From: Rhodospirillales bacterium | GTDB taxonomy: Bacteria; Pseudomonadota; Alphaproteobacteria; Acetobacterales; Acetobacteraceae | Direction of reading: 5' to 3' | Assembly (NCBI GenBank): GCA_028869595.1 | Contig: JAGWRU010000034.1 | Coordinates: 1 to 41,976 of the forward strand | Length of the DNA: 41,976 nt | In this document: positions 1 to 8,133 of the stretch, one piece after another | Layout of the letters: each line of letters begins with the position of its first letter | Numbering within the stretch: the stretch's first letter is position 1 | Notes under the pieces: generated by a model | Database searches by the model: none | What the model was told of the DNA's origin: nothing | The model's input: the letters and a program-made list of their open reading frames with translations, nothing else | Position numbers and translations under genes: made by a program

Positions 1-34
1 CAATCCGGTATCCCAACCGCGCTGCCAGATTTGC

Positions 35-727
35 ATGTCACAGATGTCGTCGATCCAAGACCGCTTGCGGGCGGCCATACTGGGGCTGGAAATCAGCCCC
101 GGCGAACGCTTGAGCGAGCGCGGGCTGGAGGAGCGCTTTGCCGCCTCCCGCACCCCTGTTCGCGCGGCTTTGCTGCGGCTGGAAGCCGAATCGCTGGTCG
201 CCCGCGATGGCCGCCATTGGATCGCCGCCCCCATCGATCTCGGTGAAATCGCCGCGCTAATGGAATATCGCGAAGGGCTGGAAGGCGAAGTGGTGCGCCT
301 GGCCTGTCGGCGCGCCAGCCATCCCGACCTCGCCGCTCTGGGCAGCCTCCTCGATGAAGGCGAGCCCGGGGCACCACGCGAGGCATGGCATCGCATCGGT
401 ACGGAATTTCATGTCGCGCTCGCGCGCCTGTCGGGAAACCGATTTCTTGCCGAAGCCGTCAGCGCGGCGATGACCCGGCTCGACCGGCCGCGCTGGCTGG
501 AGGTGGCGACGCATGCGACCCGGGCCCAGGCCTGGGCGGAGCATCGGCGCATTCTGTCGCTGATCCTCGCCGGTGCCGGCGATGACGCCGCCGATGCCGC
601 GCGCCATCACGTCCGCCGCACCGCAGACGCTTTGCTGGCCGCGCTGGCCGAAGACCGTCGAGGCCTGCGAGCGCGCGGCTTCGCCGTCATCGGCGCGGCC
701 GCGCGCGGCGATGGAGCGCCGGCATGA
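35..727 (+). CDS. GntR-family (FadR/FCD-type) transcriptional regulator
   Basis: A 230-residue DNA-binding regulator. The N-terminal winged helix (about residues 8-66) carries the GntR pattern of a start helix, the PGERLSE segment and the recognition stretch SRTPVRAALLRL. The rest, about 80-205, is helical like an FCD ligand domain, with a histidine in FHVALARLSGN and further histidines in EHRRI and ARHHV that fit the FCD metal site. Such proteins usually repress neighbouring catabolic or transport genes and release DNA on binding an organic acid. The stop overlaps the start of the next gene (ATGA), so it is co-translated with the MFS pump, its most likely target. Its promoter lies at or before the window edge. 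The effector cannot be read from sequence. Confidence 0.9.
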   Translation: MSQMSSIQDRLRAAILGLEISPGERLSERGLEERFAASRTPVRAALLRLEAESLVARDGRHWIAAPIDLGEIAALMEYREGLEGEVVRLACRRASHPDLAALGSLLDEGEPGAPREAWHRIGTEFHVALARLSGNRFLAEAVSAAMTRLDRPRWLEVATHATRAQAWAEHRRILSLILAGAGDDAADAARHHVRRTADALLAALAEDRRGLRARGFAVIGAAARGDGAPA

Positions 728-1935
728 CCGAGCCCGCGGATGCCCAGAGCGGAGAGGAATACTGGTTCCGCAACCTTCTGGTGTGTGTGTTCGGCTCCTT
801 CACGACGCTGGTCGCGATGACGCTGCTGCTGCCCTTTCTGCCGCTCTATATCGCCCAGCTCGGCGTGCGAGATCGCGCCGATGTGGTGCAATGGTCGGGC
901 ATCGTCTTCGGCGCAACCTTCTTCGCCGCCGCGCTGGTCGCCCCGCTCTGGGGAAGGCTGGCCGATCGCTATGGGCGCAAGATCATGATGATCCGTGCCA
1001 GTCTCGCCATGGCCGTGGTGATGTCGCTGATGGGCATGGCACAGAATGTCTGGCAACTTCTCGCTTTGCGGCTGCTCGCAGGATTTCTCGGCGGATACTC
1101 CTCGGGCTCCACTATTCTGGTCGCCACCCAGACGCCGAAGGCGCGCGCTGCCTGGGCGCTCGGGATACTCGCATCGGGCGTGATGGCCGGAAATCTTGCT
1201 GGGCCCCTGATCGGTGGGTTCCTGCCGCCCTTGATCGGCATTCGCGCCACGTTCCTGGCGGCCGGGGCGGCGATCTTCGTCGCCTTCCTGGCGACCGCAT
1301 TCCTGATCCGCGAGGCGCGTCGCCCGGCCATCGGCACGCGCAAGCCGAAAGCCGGCTTCGCCGCCGTGCCGGACAAGCGCGCCGCCATGGCCATGCTGGC
1401 CACCGGCATGCTGCTGATGTTCGCCAATATGTCGGTCGAACCGATCATTACGATCTATGTCGCGCAGTTCGAGCCTGCCTCGCGCGTCACCATCGTCTCG
1501 GGCTTCGCGATGTCGGCAGCAGCGCTCGGGGCAATCCTGGCCGCGCCGCGCCTGGGACGTCTGGCCGATCGGATCGGCCATTGGCGGGTGATCGGCTGCA
1601 GCCTGGCGGCCTGCGCACTCCTCCTCATCCCGCAGGCCTTTGTCACGGCCGGCTGGCAGATCGTGGCGCTGCGCTTCGTCATGGGCCTTGCGCTGGGCGG
1701 ATTGCTGCCCTGCATCGCCGCAGTGATCCGTCATAGTGTACCGGAGGATGTGGTGGGAGGAATTCTGGGTTACTCGACCTCCTCCCAATATGTCGGGCAG
1801 GTTGCCGGCCCGCTGGCTGGCGGCTTCGTCGGCGGAAATTTCGGCATGCGCAGCGTGTTTCTGGGCACCGCGGCGCTGATGGCGGCAGGTTCTGCTTTTG
1901 TCTTCACGGTCCATCGGCGCCTGCGCAAAGCCTGA
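724..1935 (+). CDS. MFS multidrug-type efflux transporter, MdtG-like
   Basis: A 403-residue inner-membrane protein with about 12 hydrophobic segments. The MFS motif A appears after the second segment (GRLADRYGRK) and a degenerate copy (GRLADRIGH) follows the mid-protein loop. The N-terminal third resembles E. coli MdtG closely: an LPFLPLYIAQLGV stretch, WSGIVF, and LMGMAQNVWQ before the third helix. MdtG-type pumps are proton-driven drug exporters, but the actual substrate here is unknown. The start codon overlaps the stop of the GntR gene by 4 bp, giving a regulator-transporter operon. A short GC-rich hairpin follows the stop. Confidence 0.88.
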   Translation: MTEPADAQSGEEYWFRNLLVCVFGSFTTLVAMTLLLPFLPLYIAQLGVRDRADVVQWSGIVFGATFFAAALVAPLWGRLADRYGRKIMMIRASLAMAVVMSLMGMAQNVWQLLALRLLAGFLGGYSSGSTILVATQTPKARAAWALGILASGVMAGNLAGPLIGGFLPPLIGIRATFLAAGAAIFVAFLATAFLIREARRPAIGTRKPKAGFAAVPDKRAAMAMLATGMLLMFANMSVEPIITIYVAQFEPASRVTIVSGFAMSAAALGAILAAPRLGRLADRIGHWRVIGCSLAACALLLIPQAFVTAGWQIVALRFVMGLALGGLLPCIAAVIRHSVPEDVVGGILGYSTSSQYVGQVAGPLAGGFVGGNFGMRSVFLGTAALMAAGSAFVFTVHRRLRKA

Positions 1936-1941
1936 CATGCG

Positions 1942-1960
1942 GGCGGCCATGCCGCCATTT
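1942..1960 (+). terminator. weak hairpin after the MFS gene, possible terminator
   Basis: GGCGGC at 1942-1947 and GCCGCC at 1951-1956 can pair around a CAT loop, just 6 bp after the MFS stop, followed by only ATTT. The T-run is short, so this may be a stabilising hairpin rather than an efficient terminator. Confidence 0.25.
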
Positions 1961-2011
1961 CGCCCCAATCATGCCGGGAGAGAGACAAAGTGCGGGCTAT
2001 AAGCAGCCGCC

Positions 2012-4714
2012 ATGGATGCACCGGCCCCACCGCTCACGAGATTCCGCCTGCTGTCGCCCTGGCGCATGGTGGCAGTGGCCGCCATCGCATTGATGAGCGG
2101 GCTGATCTGGGCCTGGGTCGCGCATGCGGTGCCGGTGCCCGCGGCACCGATGGGCGCTGGCGGGAAGCCGATCGACGGGTTTGCCTTCTCGCCGTTTCGC
2201 GCCGGCGAGTCACCGGTGCTGCAACACCTGCCCAGCATCCGCGAGATCCGCGCCGATCTGGTCCGGCTGGCGCCACTGACCGATCATATCCGCACCTACA
2301 CCGTGCAAGGCACGCTGGGCGATATTCCACGCCTTGCCGCGCCGCTGGGTTTCAAAGTGACGCTGGGCATCTGGCTTGATCGCGACAAGGCGCATAACCG
2401 CGCCGAACTCCGCCGCGCCATTGCCATCGCCCGACACAACCGCGATGTCGCGGCGGTGGTCGTCGGCAACGAGACGCTGCTACGCGGCGATCTGCGGGTT
2501 GGCCAATTGCTTCGAGGCATACAGACCGTCCGCGCGGCGGTGCATGTGCCGGTCACCACCGCCGAGCCATGGCATATCTGGCTCGCCCACCCCGAGCTGG
2601 CCGCTGCCGTCGATCAGATCACCGTGCATATCCTGCCTTATTGGGAGGGCGTGCCGGAGCACGACGCCCTGACCGAGCTGCGCAAGCGACTGGCTATGCT
2701 GCGCGCCGCCTATCCCGGCAAGCCGATCGTCATCGGCGAAACCGGCTGGCCGTCCCAAGGCGCGACGATCGGCGGGGCGATCGCCAGCCCGACACGCCAG
2801 GCCCGTTATATCCGCACCTTCCTCGCCGCCGCGCCCAGCCTGCATGCCCGCTACTTCCTCATGGAAGCCTTCGATCAGCCCTGGAAGACCGCGACCGAGG
2901 GGCGGGCTGGCGGATATTGGGGATTTTTTACACTCGGACGCGCGGTGAAATTCGGCATGGTCGGCCCGGTATCCGATCATCGCGCATGGCCGGAATGCGC
3001 GGCGGCCTCGATAGTGACGGGCAGTGTGCTGGCGTTGCTGTTCCTGTGGGCGCGCACCGATCTCTCGGCCATCGGATCGGTGGGCACGATCCTGCTATGT
3101 CAGGCTGTAGCCTCGGCTGCGGTCATCGTGCCGATGCGTATGGGCGAGCTCTATCTGCCGCCCGGCGTCGCGATCGCCTGGATCGCGCTGATTCTGGCGC
3201 AATCGATCCTGTTCCTCGTCATCCTGACCGAGGGGTTCGAAATGATGGAAGCCCTCTGCGCGCCGCGCCGGCGAACGCGGCCGACAGGCGATGTGATGAG
3301 AGGTCATGCCATGCCTGCCGCGCAGCCTTTCGTCTCGATCCACATGCCCATCTGCAACGAGCCCGCCGTGCTCGTGTGCCGCAGCCTCGATGCGCTGTCG
3401 CGTCTGGATTATGCGCATTTCGAAGTCCTGGTGATCGACAATAATTCCTCCTCGCCGGCCGTGTGGGAGCCGGTGGCTCAGCATTGCGCCCGGCTCGGCG
3501 CACGGTTCCGCTTTCTGACCCTCGGGGAATGGCCCGGTCACAAGGCCGGCGCCTTGAACGAAGCCTTGCGCCACACCGCGGCGGAAGCCGCGCTGATCGC
3601 CGTGCTGGATGCGGATTATGAGGTATCACCTCATTGGCTGCGCGAAGCCGTCCCCTGTTTCGACGATCCCGAGCTGGGGTTCTTCCAATCGCCGCAGGAT
3701 TACCGCGATCGCGAAGAAAGCCTGTTCAAAAGGCTGCTCTACTGGGAATACGCGGGCTTCTTCTCCATTGGCATGCGGGTTCGCAATGATTGCGACGCGA
3801 TTATCCAGCACGGCACGATGACCGTCATCCGCCGCACGGCATTGATCGGTGTTGGCGGCTGGGCGGAGTGGTGCCTGACCGAAGATGCCGAGCTGGGCTT
3901 GCGGCTTCTCGCGGCGGGATGGCACTCGCTTTACCATCCTGTACCTCTGGGTCACGGCGTCATGCCGGACGACCTGGGGGCGTGGCGTCGGCAGCGCGCG
4001 CGCTGGGCATTCGGCGCGATGCAGATCTGGCGCCGGCATGGCGCATCCATGCTGCTTGCCGGCAAGGACAGGCTGAGTCTTCCCCAGCGCCGGCACTTCA
4101 TTGCCGGCTGGCTGCCATGGCTCGCCGATGGCATCGGACTGGGCTTTCTGGTCGGCTCGCTGATCTTCTCCGTCATGATGATGCTGGCACCGCATCTCGT
4201 GGCAAGCCCCTCCTCTCTGTTCGTGCTGCCTGTGCTCGCCTCCTTCCTCTATCGCGTGGCACGGATGCTGGTACTCTATCGCTGCCTTGTTCCGTGCAGC
4301 CTGCGCGACCGGATCGGTGCGACCTTTGCCGGCCTCGCCCTCACCCACAGCATCGGATTTTCGGTGCTTGCCGGGCTTGCGGGACGCAAGCGGCCGTTCA
4401 ACAGGACGGCAAAATTGCAGCCCATGCCGCGCTTGATGCAGGCGCTCGGCCAGGTCCAGCTCGATATGGCGCTGCTGGCATCAGGCGCGGGTATCCTTTT
4501 CGCCCTGGCAGCTCTGCCCGTACATGACCGAGCGACGCTGCTGTGGATGGCGCTGCTCGGCGTGCAGCTGATCCCCTCCGCAGCGGCCATCCTATTGGCA
4601 GCATTGGCGACAGCCGGTCCCGGCAAGGGTAAGCGCGCCGCGCCGTGGACGGTCCAGGCTGGCCAGCGGTTGCGCCCGGTGCGCTATGCCTCGCGAATCA
4701 GATTGGGCGGCTGA
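2012..4714 (+). CDS. GH17-GT2 fusion: membrane beta-glucan synthase/transglycosylase (NdvB-like)
   Basis: A 900-residue two-domain membrane enzyme. After a first membrane helix (about 18-38), residues 50-310 form a glycoside hydrolase family 17 domain with the acid/base motif GNE (E154) and the nucleophile motif GETGWPS (E243). Hydrophobic helices at 330-405 lead to a cytosolic GT2 domain with DAD (533-535), TED (623-625) and QRARW (661-665), the signature of processive synthases. More helices follow. This architecture is known from beta-1,3-glucan enzymes such as Pseudomonas NdvB, where GT2 polymerises UDP-glucose and GH17 remodels or cyclises the chain in the periplasm. The product is likely a periplasmic beta-(1,3)-glucan. 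Its 3' end overlaps the convergent dehydrogenase gene by 31 bp. Confidence 0.88.
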   Translation: MDAPAPPLTRFRLLSPWRMVAVAAIALMSGLIWAWVAHAVPVPAAPMGAGGKPIDGFAFSPFRAGESPVLQHLPSIREIRADLVRLAPLTDHIRTYTVQGTLGDIPRLAAPLGFKVTLGIWLDRDKAHNRAELRRAIAIARHNRDVAAVVVGNETLLRGDLRVGQLLRGIQTVRAAVHVPVTTAEPWHIWLAHPELAAAVDQITVHILPYWEGVPEHDALTELRKRLAMLRAAYPGKPIVIGETGWPSQGATIGGAIASPTRQARYIRTFLAAAPSLHARYFLMEAFDQPWKTATEGRAGGYWGFFTLGRAVKFGMVGPVSDHRAWPECAAASIVTGSVLALLFLWARTDLSAIGSVGTILLCQAVASAAVIVPMRMGELYLPPGVAIAWIALILAQSILFLVILTEGFEMMEALCAPRRRTRPTGDVMRGHAMPAAQPFVSIHMPICNEPAVLVCRSLDALSRLDYAHFEVLVIDNNSSSPAVWEPVAQHCARLGARFRFLTLGEWPGHKAGALNEALRHTAAEAALIAVLDADYEVSPHWLREAVPCFDDPELGFFQSPQDYRDREESLFKRLLYWEYAGFFSIGMRVRNDCDAIIQHGTMTVIRRTALIGVGGWAEWCLTEDAELGLRLLAAGWHSLYHPVPLGHGVMPDDLGAWRRQRARWAFGAMQIWRRHGASMLLAGKDRLSLPQRRHFIAGWLPWLADGIGLGFLVGSLIFSVMMMLAPHLVASPSSLFVLPVLASFLYRVARMLVLYRCLVPCSLRDRIGATFAGLALTHSIGFSVLAGLAGRKRPFNRTAKLQPMPRLMQALGQVQLDMALLASGAGILFALAALPVHDRATLLWMALLGVQLIPSAAAILLAALATAGPGKGKRAAPWTVQAGQRLRPVRYASRIRLGG

Positions 4715-5652
4715 TCGCCCGCCAGAATTGCGACGATCCCGTCCAAAGCGAGATGGCCCATCGCCTCGCGGGTCTGCAGCGTCGCACTGCCGAGATGCGG
4801 CAGCAGCACGACATTCTCCAGCCGCAGATAGTCAGGGTTCAACGCAGGTTCGCCCTCGAAGACATCGAGACCGGCATAGGCGATATGGCCGCTCCGCAGG
4901 GCGGCGATCAGCGCGGCATCATCAATCAGCGTGCCGCGGGCGGCATTCACCACCCCCGCGCCCTTCGGCAATTGGGCAATCCGAGCCGCGTTCAGCCAAT
5001 GATACGTATCGCCGCCCCCCGGCGCATTGAGCGACAGCACGTCGCAGGCAGCCAGAAATCCCGCATCATCGGCGTGATAGATCGCGCCCATATCCTGCCC
5101 CGACGGCAGAGGCGCGATGTCGCGGTAATGGATTTCCATGCCGAAGCCGCGCGCCATGACCGCCAGTTCCCGCCCGATCCGGCCCATACCGAAAATGCCG
5201 AGGCGTCGGCCGGCAATACCGACCCCGAGCAATTGCGTCGGCGCCCAGCCGGTCCAACCGCCGGATCGCACCAGTCGTTCGCCCTCGCCGGCGCGGCGCG
5301 AGGCGGCCAGCATCAGCAGCATGGCGCATTCCGCAGTCGCGCGGCTCAACACACCCGGGGTGTTGCAGACGGCGATGCCACGTCGCGCTGCGGCCGCGAT
5401 ATCCACATGATCATAGCCGACCGAAAATGTCGCGATCACGCGTACCGTGTCCGGTAGGGCGGCGATCGTCGCGGCATCCAGCTTTTCCGCCGGGCAGCAT
5501 AGAATGGCGCTGGCGCCTTGGGCTGCCTGGGGCAGCGCCGACGGATCGCAGGGGCGATCATCGCGATTCAGCCGCGCATCGAATTCCCGCGCCGCCCGCG
5601 CCTCGATCGCTTCGGGCAACCGCCGCGTAACCAGCAGAACCGGCTTGGACAT
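4684..5652 (-). CDS. D-2-hydroxyacid dehydrogenase (glyoxylate/hydroxypyruvate reductase-type), copy 1
   Basis: A 322-residue cytosolic oxidoreductase of the D-isomer-specific 2-hydroxyacid dehydrogenase family, which reduces 2-oxo acids such as glyoxylate or hydroxypyruvate with NAD(P)H. The nucleotide-binding GMGRIG lies at 155-160; the catalytic Arg (R239 in NAARGT), Glu (E268 in EGEP) and His (H286 in LPHLGS) are all present. The loop after the second beta strand (HYRDIAPLP) differs from the basic loop of its neighbour, which suggests a different cofactor preference. I start at 5652, where a GGGAGG-rich ribosome site precedes ATG; an in-frame upstream ATG would overlap the preceding gene. 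Only 20 bp separate it from its paralogue upstream, so the two are probably one operon. Confidence 0.88.
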   Translation of the reverse strand: MSKPVLLVTRRLPEAIEARAAREFDARLNRDDRPCDPSALPQAAQGASAILCCPAEKLDAATIAALPDTVRVIATFSVGYDHVDIAAAARRGIAVCNTPGVLSRATAECAMLLMLAASRRAGEGERLVRSGGWTGWAPTQLLGVGIAGRRLGIFGMGRIGRELAVMARGFGMEIHYRDIAPLPSGQDMGAIYHADDAGFLAACDVLSLNAPGGGDTYHWLNAARIAQLPKGAGVVNAARGTLIDDAALIAALRSGHIAYAGLDVFEGEPALNPDYLRLENVVLLPHLGSATLQTREAMGHLALDGIVAILAGDQPPNLIREA

Positions 5653-5672
5653 TCCCTGCCTCCCTCCCAACC

Positions 5673-6641
5673 TTAGCGCCACAGCGGATCGCGCGGCGCC
5701 TGACCTGACAGTACCAGCGCTGCATTGTCCAGCGCGCGAAATCCCATCCCATCGCGGGTTTCCTGCGTGGCGCTGGCTATATGCGGTGTCAGAAACACAT
5801 TCTGCAGCTTAGCAAAACGCAGATCGAAATCCGGCTCGGCACGGAAGACATCGAGGCCGGCAGCGAATAGCCGCCCCGATTGCAGGGCATCGAACAATGC
5901 ATCCTCATCGACCAGGCCGCCACGCGAGACATTGACGAAGACCGCGCCCGGCGGCAGCAAGGCCAAGGTCCGGGCATTGACGATACGATCGGTGGCCGCC
6001 CCGGCCGGAGCGTGCAGCGTCAGAATATCGCATTCGGGCAGCATCGCCTCAAACGTCGGAACATAGCGCGCACCGGCTTCCAGCTCCGCCGGCAGGCGAT
6101 TGCGGGAGTGGTACAGCACCTCCATCCCGAACCCGCGGGCACGCGCAGCGACCGCCCGCCCGATGCGTCCCATGCCGAAAATCCCCAGGCGCTTGCCGCT
6201 GACCCGTCGCCCGAGCAATTCGCCCTGCCCGATCCGCCGACGCCATCCCTCGCGCATGATCTTCTCATATTCATAGCCGCGCCGGCACGCGGCCAGGATC
6301 ATCAGCATGGTGTGATCGGCGGTGCAATCGGTCAGCACGTCCGGCGTATTGGTGACGATCAGCCCGCGCGCCCTGGCGGCGGCAATATCGATATGGTCGT
6401 AGCCGACCGATACGGTCGCGGCGACCCGGACGCTGGCCGGCAGCGCCGCTATGGCAGCGCCGTCCAGGCGCGTGGTGGTGGTAAAGAGCAGCGCCGCGGC
6501 CTGATGGGCATTCGCCGCAGCCACGAGTTCCGTCCCGCTCATGTCATCCTTGCCATCGGCGATCACGGCATCGAATTCATCGCGCGCACGCGCGACGACG
6601 CCTTCGGTGGTCAGACAACCCAGCACAAGACGAGATTTCAT
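5673..6641 (-). CDS. D-2-hydroxyacid dehydrogenase (glyoxylate/hydroxypyruvate reductase-type), copy 2
   Basis: A 322-residue paralogue of the next gene, with the same fold and the catalytic set GMGRIG (156-161), R240 (VSRGGL), E269 (RAEP) and H287 (TPHIAS). After the second beta strand it has YHSRNRLP, a basic loop typical of NADPH-preferring glyoxylate/hydroxypyruvate reductases. Residues SVGYDHIDIAAA and the surrounding substrate loop are shared with copy 1, so the pair looks like a tandem duplication that has diverged. The ATG follows a GGAGAAA ribosome site. Its promoter region is shared with the divergent M20 amidohydrolase and holds several inverted repeats. Confidence 0.9.
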   Translation of the reverse strand: MKSRLVLGCLTTEGVVARARDEFDAVIADGKDDMSGTELVAAANAHQAAALLFTTTTRLDGAAIAALPASVRVAATVSVGYDHIDIAAARARGLIVTNTPDVLTDCTADHTMLMILAACRRGYEYEKIMREGWRRRIGQGELLGRRVSGKRLGIFGMGRIGRAVAARARGFGMEVLYHSRNRLPAELEAGARYVPTFEAMLPECDILTLHAPAGAATDRIVNARTLALLPPGAVFVNVSRGGLVDEDALFDALQSGRLFAAGLDVFRAEPDFDLRFAKLQNVFLTPHIASATQETRDGMGFRALDNAALVLSGQAPRDPLWR

Positions 6642-6713
6642 AGCTTGTTTCTCCCTGCCCCTTTATCGCCGGGACCTGGCGATTGCGGAAGGGGGCAGTG
6701 CGAGGCAAGCTAT
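6640..6713. promoter_or_regulatory. nested inverted repeats in a divergent promoter region
   Basis: The gap between the dehydrogenase pair and the M20 gene contains a perfect dyad ATCGCC-N7-GGCGAT (6665-6683). Outside it lie CCCCTT (6658-6663) and AAGGGG (6689-6694). Further out are ATAGCTTG (6640-6647) and CAAGCTAT (6706-6713), which touch both gene starts. This is the arrangement expected for an operator controlling both directions; the binding protein is unknown. Confidence 0.45.
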
Positions 6714-6717
6714 CGGA

Positions 6718-8013
6718 ATGACGATCAATCTGACCCCCGACCTAGACTTGGCGGAACGTCTTTTCCAGATGCTGCGCGAGGCGACGGCAAGCGCCGATGG
6801 TCGCGGCGTTACCCGCGACGCCTATGGTCCGGGTGAAGCAAAGGCTTTCGCCATCGTCACGGCCGAGGCCGAACGGCTTGGACTGCACCTTCAACGCGAT
6901 GCCGCCTGCAACCTGCTGATGACCCTGCCCAGCCAGGATCGCAGCGCCAAGCGTATCGTGCTGGGAAGCCATCTGGACAGCGTCGCCAATGGCGGCAATT
7001 TCGACGGCGCGGCAGGCGTGCTGGCCGGGCTTGCGATCCTTTCGGGATGGCGCAAGGCGGGCTTCGTGCCGCAGGTCGACGTCTCCGTCCTCGCGATCCG
7101 GGCGGAAGAAGCCGGTTCCTGGTTTCCCACCTCGTTCCCCGGCAGCCGCGCCGCGCTCGGCCGCCTTCCCGCCGAGGCGCTGGACCTGCCGCGTCAGGAT
7201 AGCGGGAAGCCGCTGCGCGCCTATATCCGCGACAATGGCGGCGACCCCGAGGCAGTGGCGGCCGGGCGGGCCATGCTGGGGTCGGAGAATGTCGATAGCT
7301 ACCTGGAGTTGCATATCGAACAGGGGCCGGTTCTCGATACGGCGGGCATTCCGGTCGGCATCGTCTCCGGGATCCCAGGGGCGCGGCGGCTGCGCGCCGG
7401 GCGGGTGATCGGACAATATAATCACTCCGGCGCGACGCCGCGCCGCTATCGCGCCGATGCGGCACTCGCCCTTGCCGAGCTGGCCTATCGCCTCGACGAG
7501 GTCTGGTGCCGACTTGAAGCGCAGGGCCATGTGCTGGTGTGCACGTTCTGCGTCCTCGCGACGACGGCCGATGCCGGCTTCACAAAAATTCCGGGCGAGG
7601 CCGTGTTTCAGCTCGATATCCGCAGCGTCGACACCGCCAGTACCGCCGCCATGTACAACGCGTTTTACGAGCTCGCGGGCGAGATCGCCGCCCGCCGCGG
7701 CGTGCGCATCGAACCCGGCGAGGAGACCACCAGCCTGCCCAGCACGATGGATGGCCTCATGCAGCAGCAACTCGCACAGGCCGCGCGAGACGCCGAGGTC
7801 GGCTTCCTGTCCATGCCATCCGGTGGCGGGCATGATGCCGTCGCCTTTGCCCAAGCAGGCATTCCCTCGGCCATGCTGTTCGTGCGCAATCAGAATGGCA
7901 GCCACAACCCGGATGAAGCGATGCGGATGGAGGATTTTGCCGCCGCGCTCGATGTGATGAATCGCTTCGCGCTGGCACGCGCGCGCCACCATGATGACGG
8001 CCAAGCCGTCTGA
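6718..8013 (+). CDS. M20-family zinc amidohydrolase (N-carbamoyl-amino-acid/allantoate hydrolase type)
   Basis: A 431-residue cytosolic metallohydrolase of the allantoate amidohydrolase / N-carbamoyl-L-amino-acid hydrolase group. The metal-binding and catalytic residues are visible: H85 (GSHLDS), D96 (NFDGAAG), the Glu pair 130-131 (RAEEAGSW), H199 (ELHIEQGP) and H396 (GSHNPDE). The dimerisation domain lies between roughly 210 and 325. The family cleaves carbamoyl or ureido C-N bonds and releases ammonia, CO2 and an amino acid; which substrate is used here is not evident. The reading frame extends upstream into the divergent gene, but the ATG at 6718 gives the normal family N-terminus. It heads a + strand series with the LLM and deacylase genes. 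Confidence 0.87.
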   Translation: MTINLTPDLDLAERLFQMLREATASADGRGVTRDAYGPGEAKAFAIVTAEAERLGLHLQRDAACNLLMTLPSQDRSAKRIVLGSHLDSVANGGNFDGAAGVLAGLAILSGWRKAGFVPQVDVSVLAIRAEEAGSWFPTSFPGSRAALGRLPAEALDLPRQDSGKPLRAYIRDNGGDPEAVAAGRAMLGSENVDSYLELHIEQGPVLDTAGIPVGIVSGIPGARRLRAGRVIGQYNHSGATPRRYRADAALALAELAYRLDEVWCRLEAQGHVLVCTFCVLATTADAGFTKIPGEAVFQLDIRSVDTASTAAMYNAFYELAGEIAARRGVRIEPGEETTSLPSTMDGLMQQQLAQAARDAEVGFLSMPSGGGHDAVAFAQAGIPSAMLFVRNQNGSHNPDEAMRMEDFAAALDVMNRFALARARHHDDGQAV

Positions 8014-8133
8014 TCGACAGAATTCCATGCAGCCCCATCAAAGCCAGGCGACACGCCAAAGGCTAAGACTGGATTGGCGGCGCAACCGCAGGATGGCGCC
8101 TGCCACGCCATGGAAAACGAAAATGCCCCAACC

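Noticed and set aside
4645-5457. A 270-residue + strand open frame opposite the first dehydrogenase
   Set aside because: Its composition is that of an antisense shadow and it overlaps a well-supported gene.
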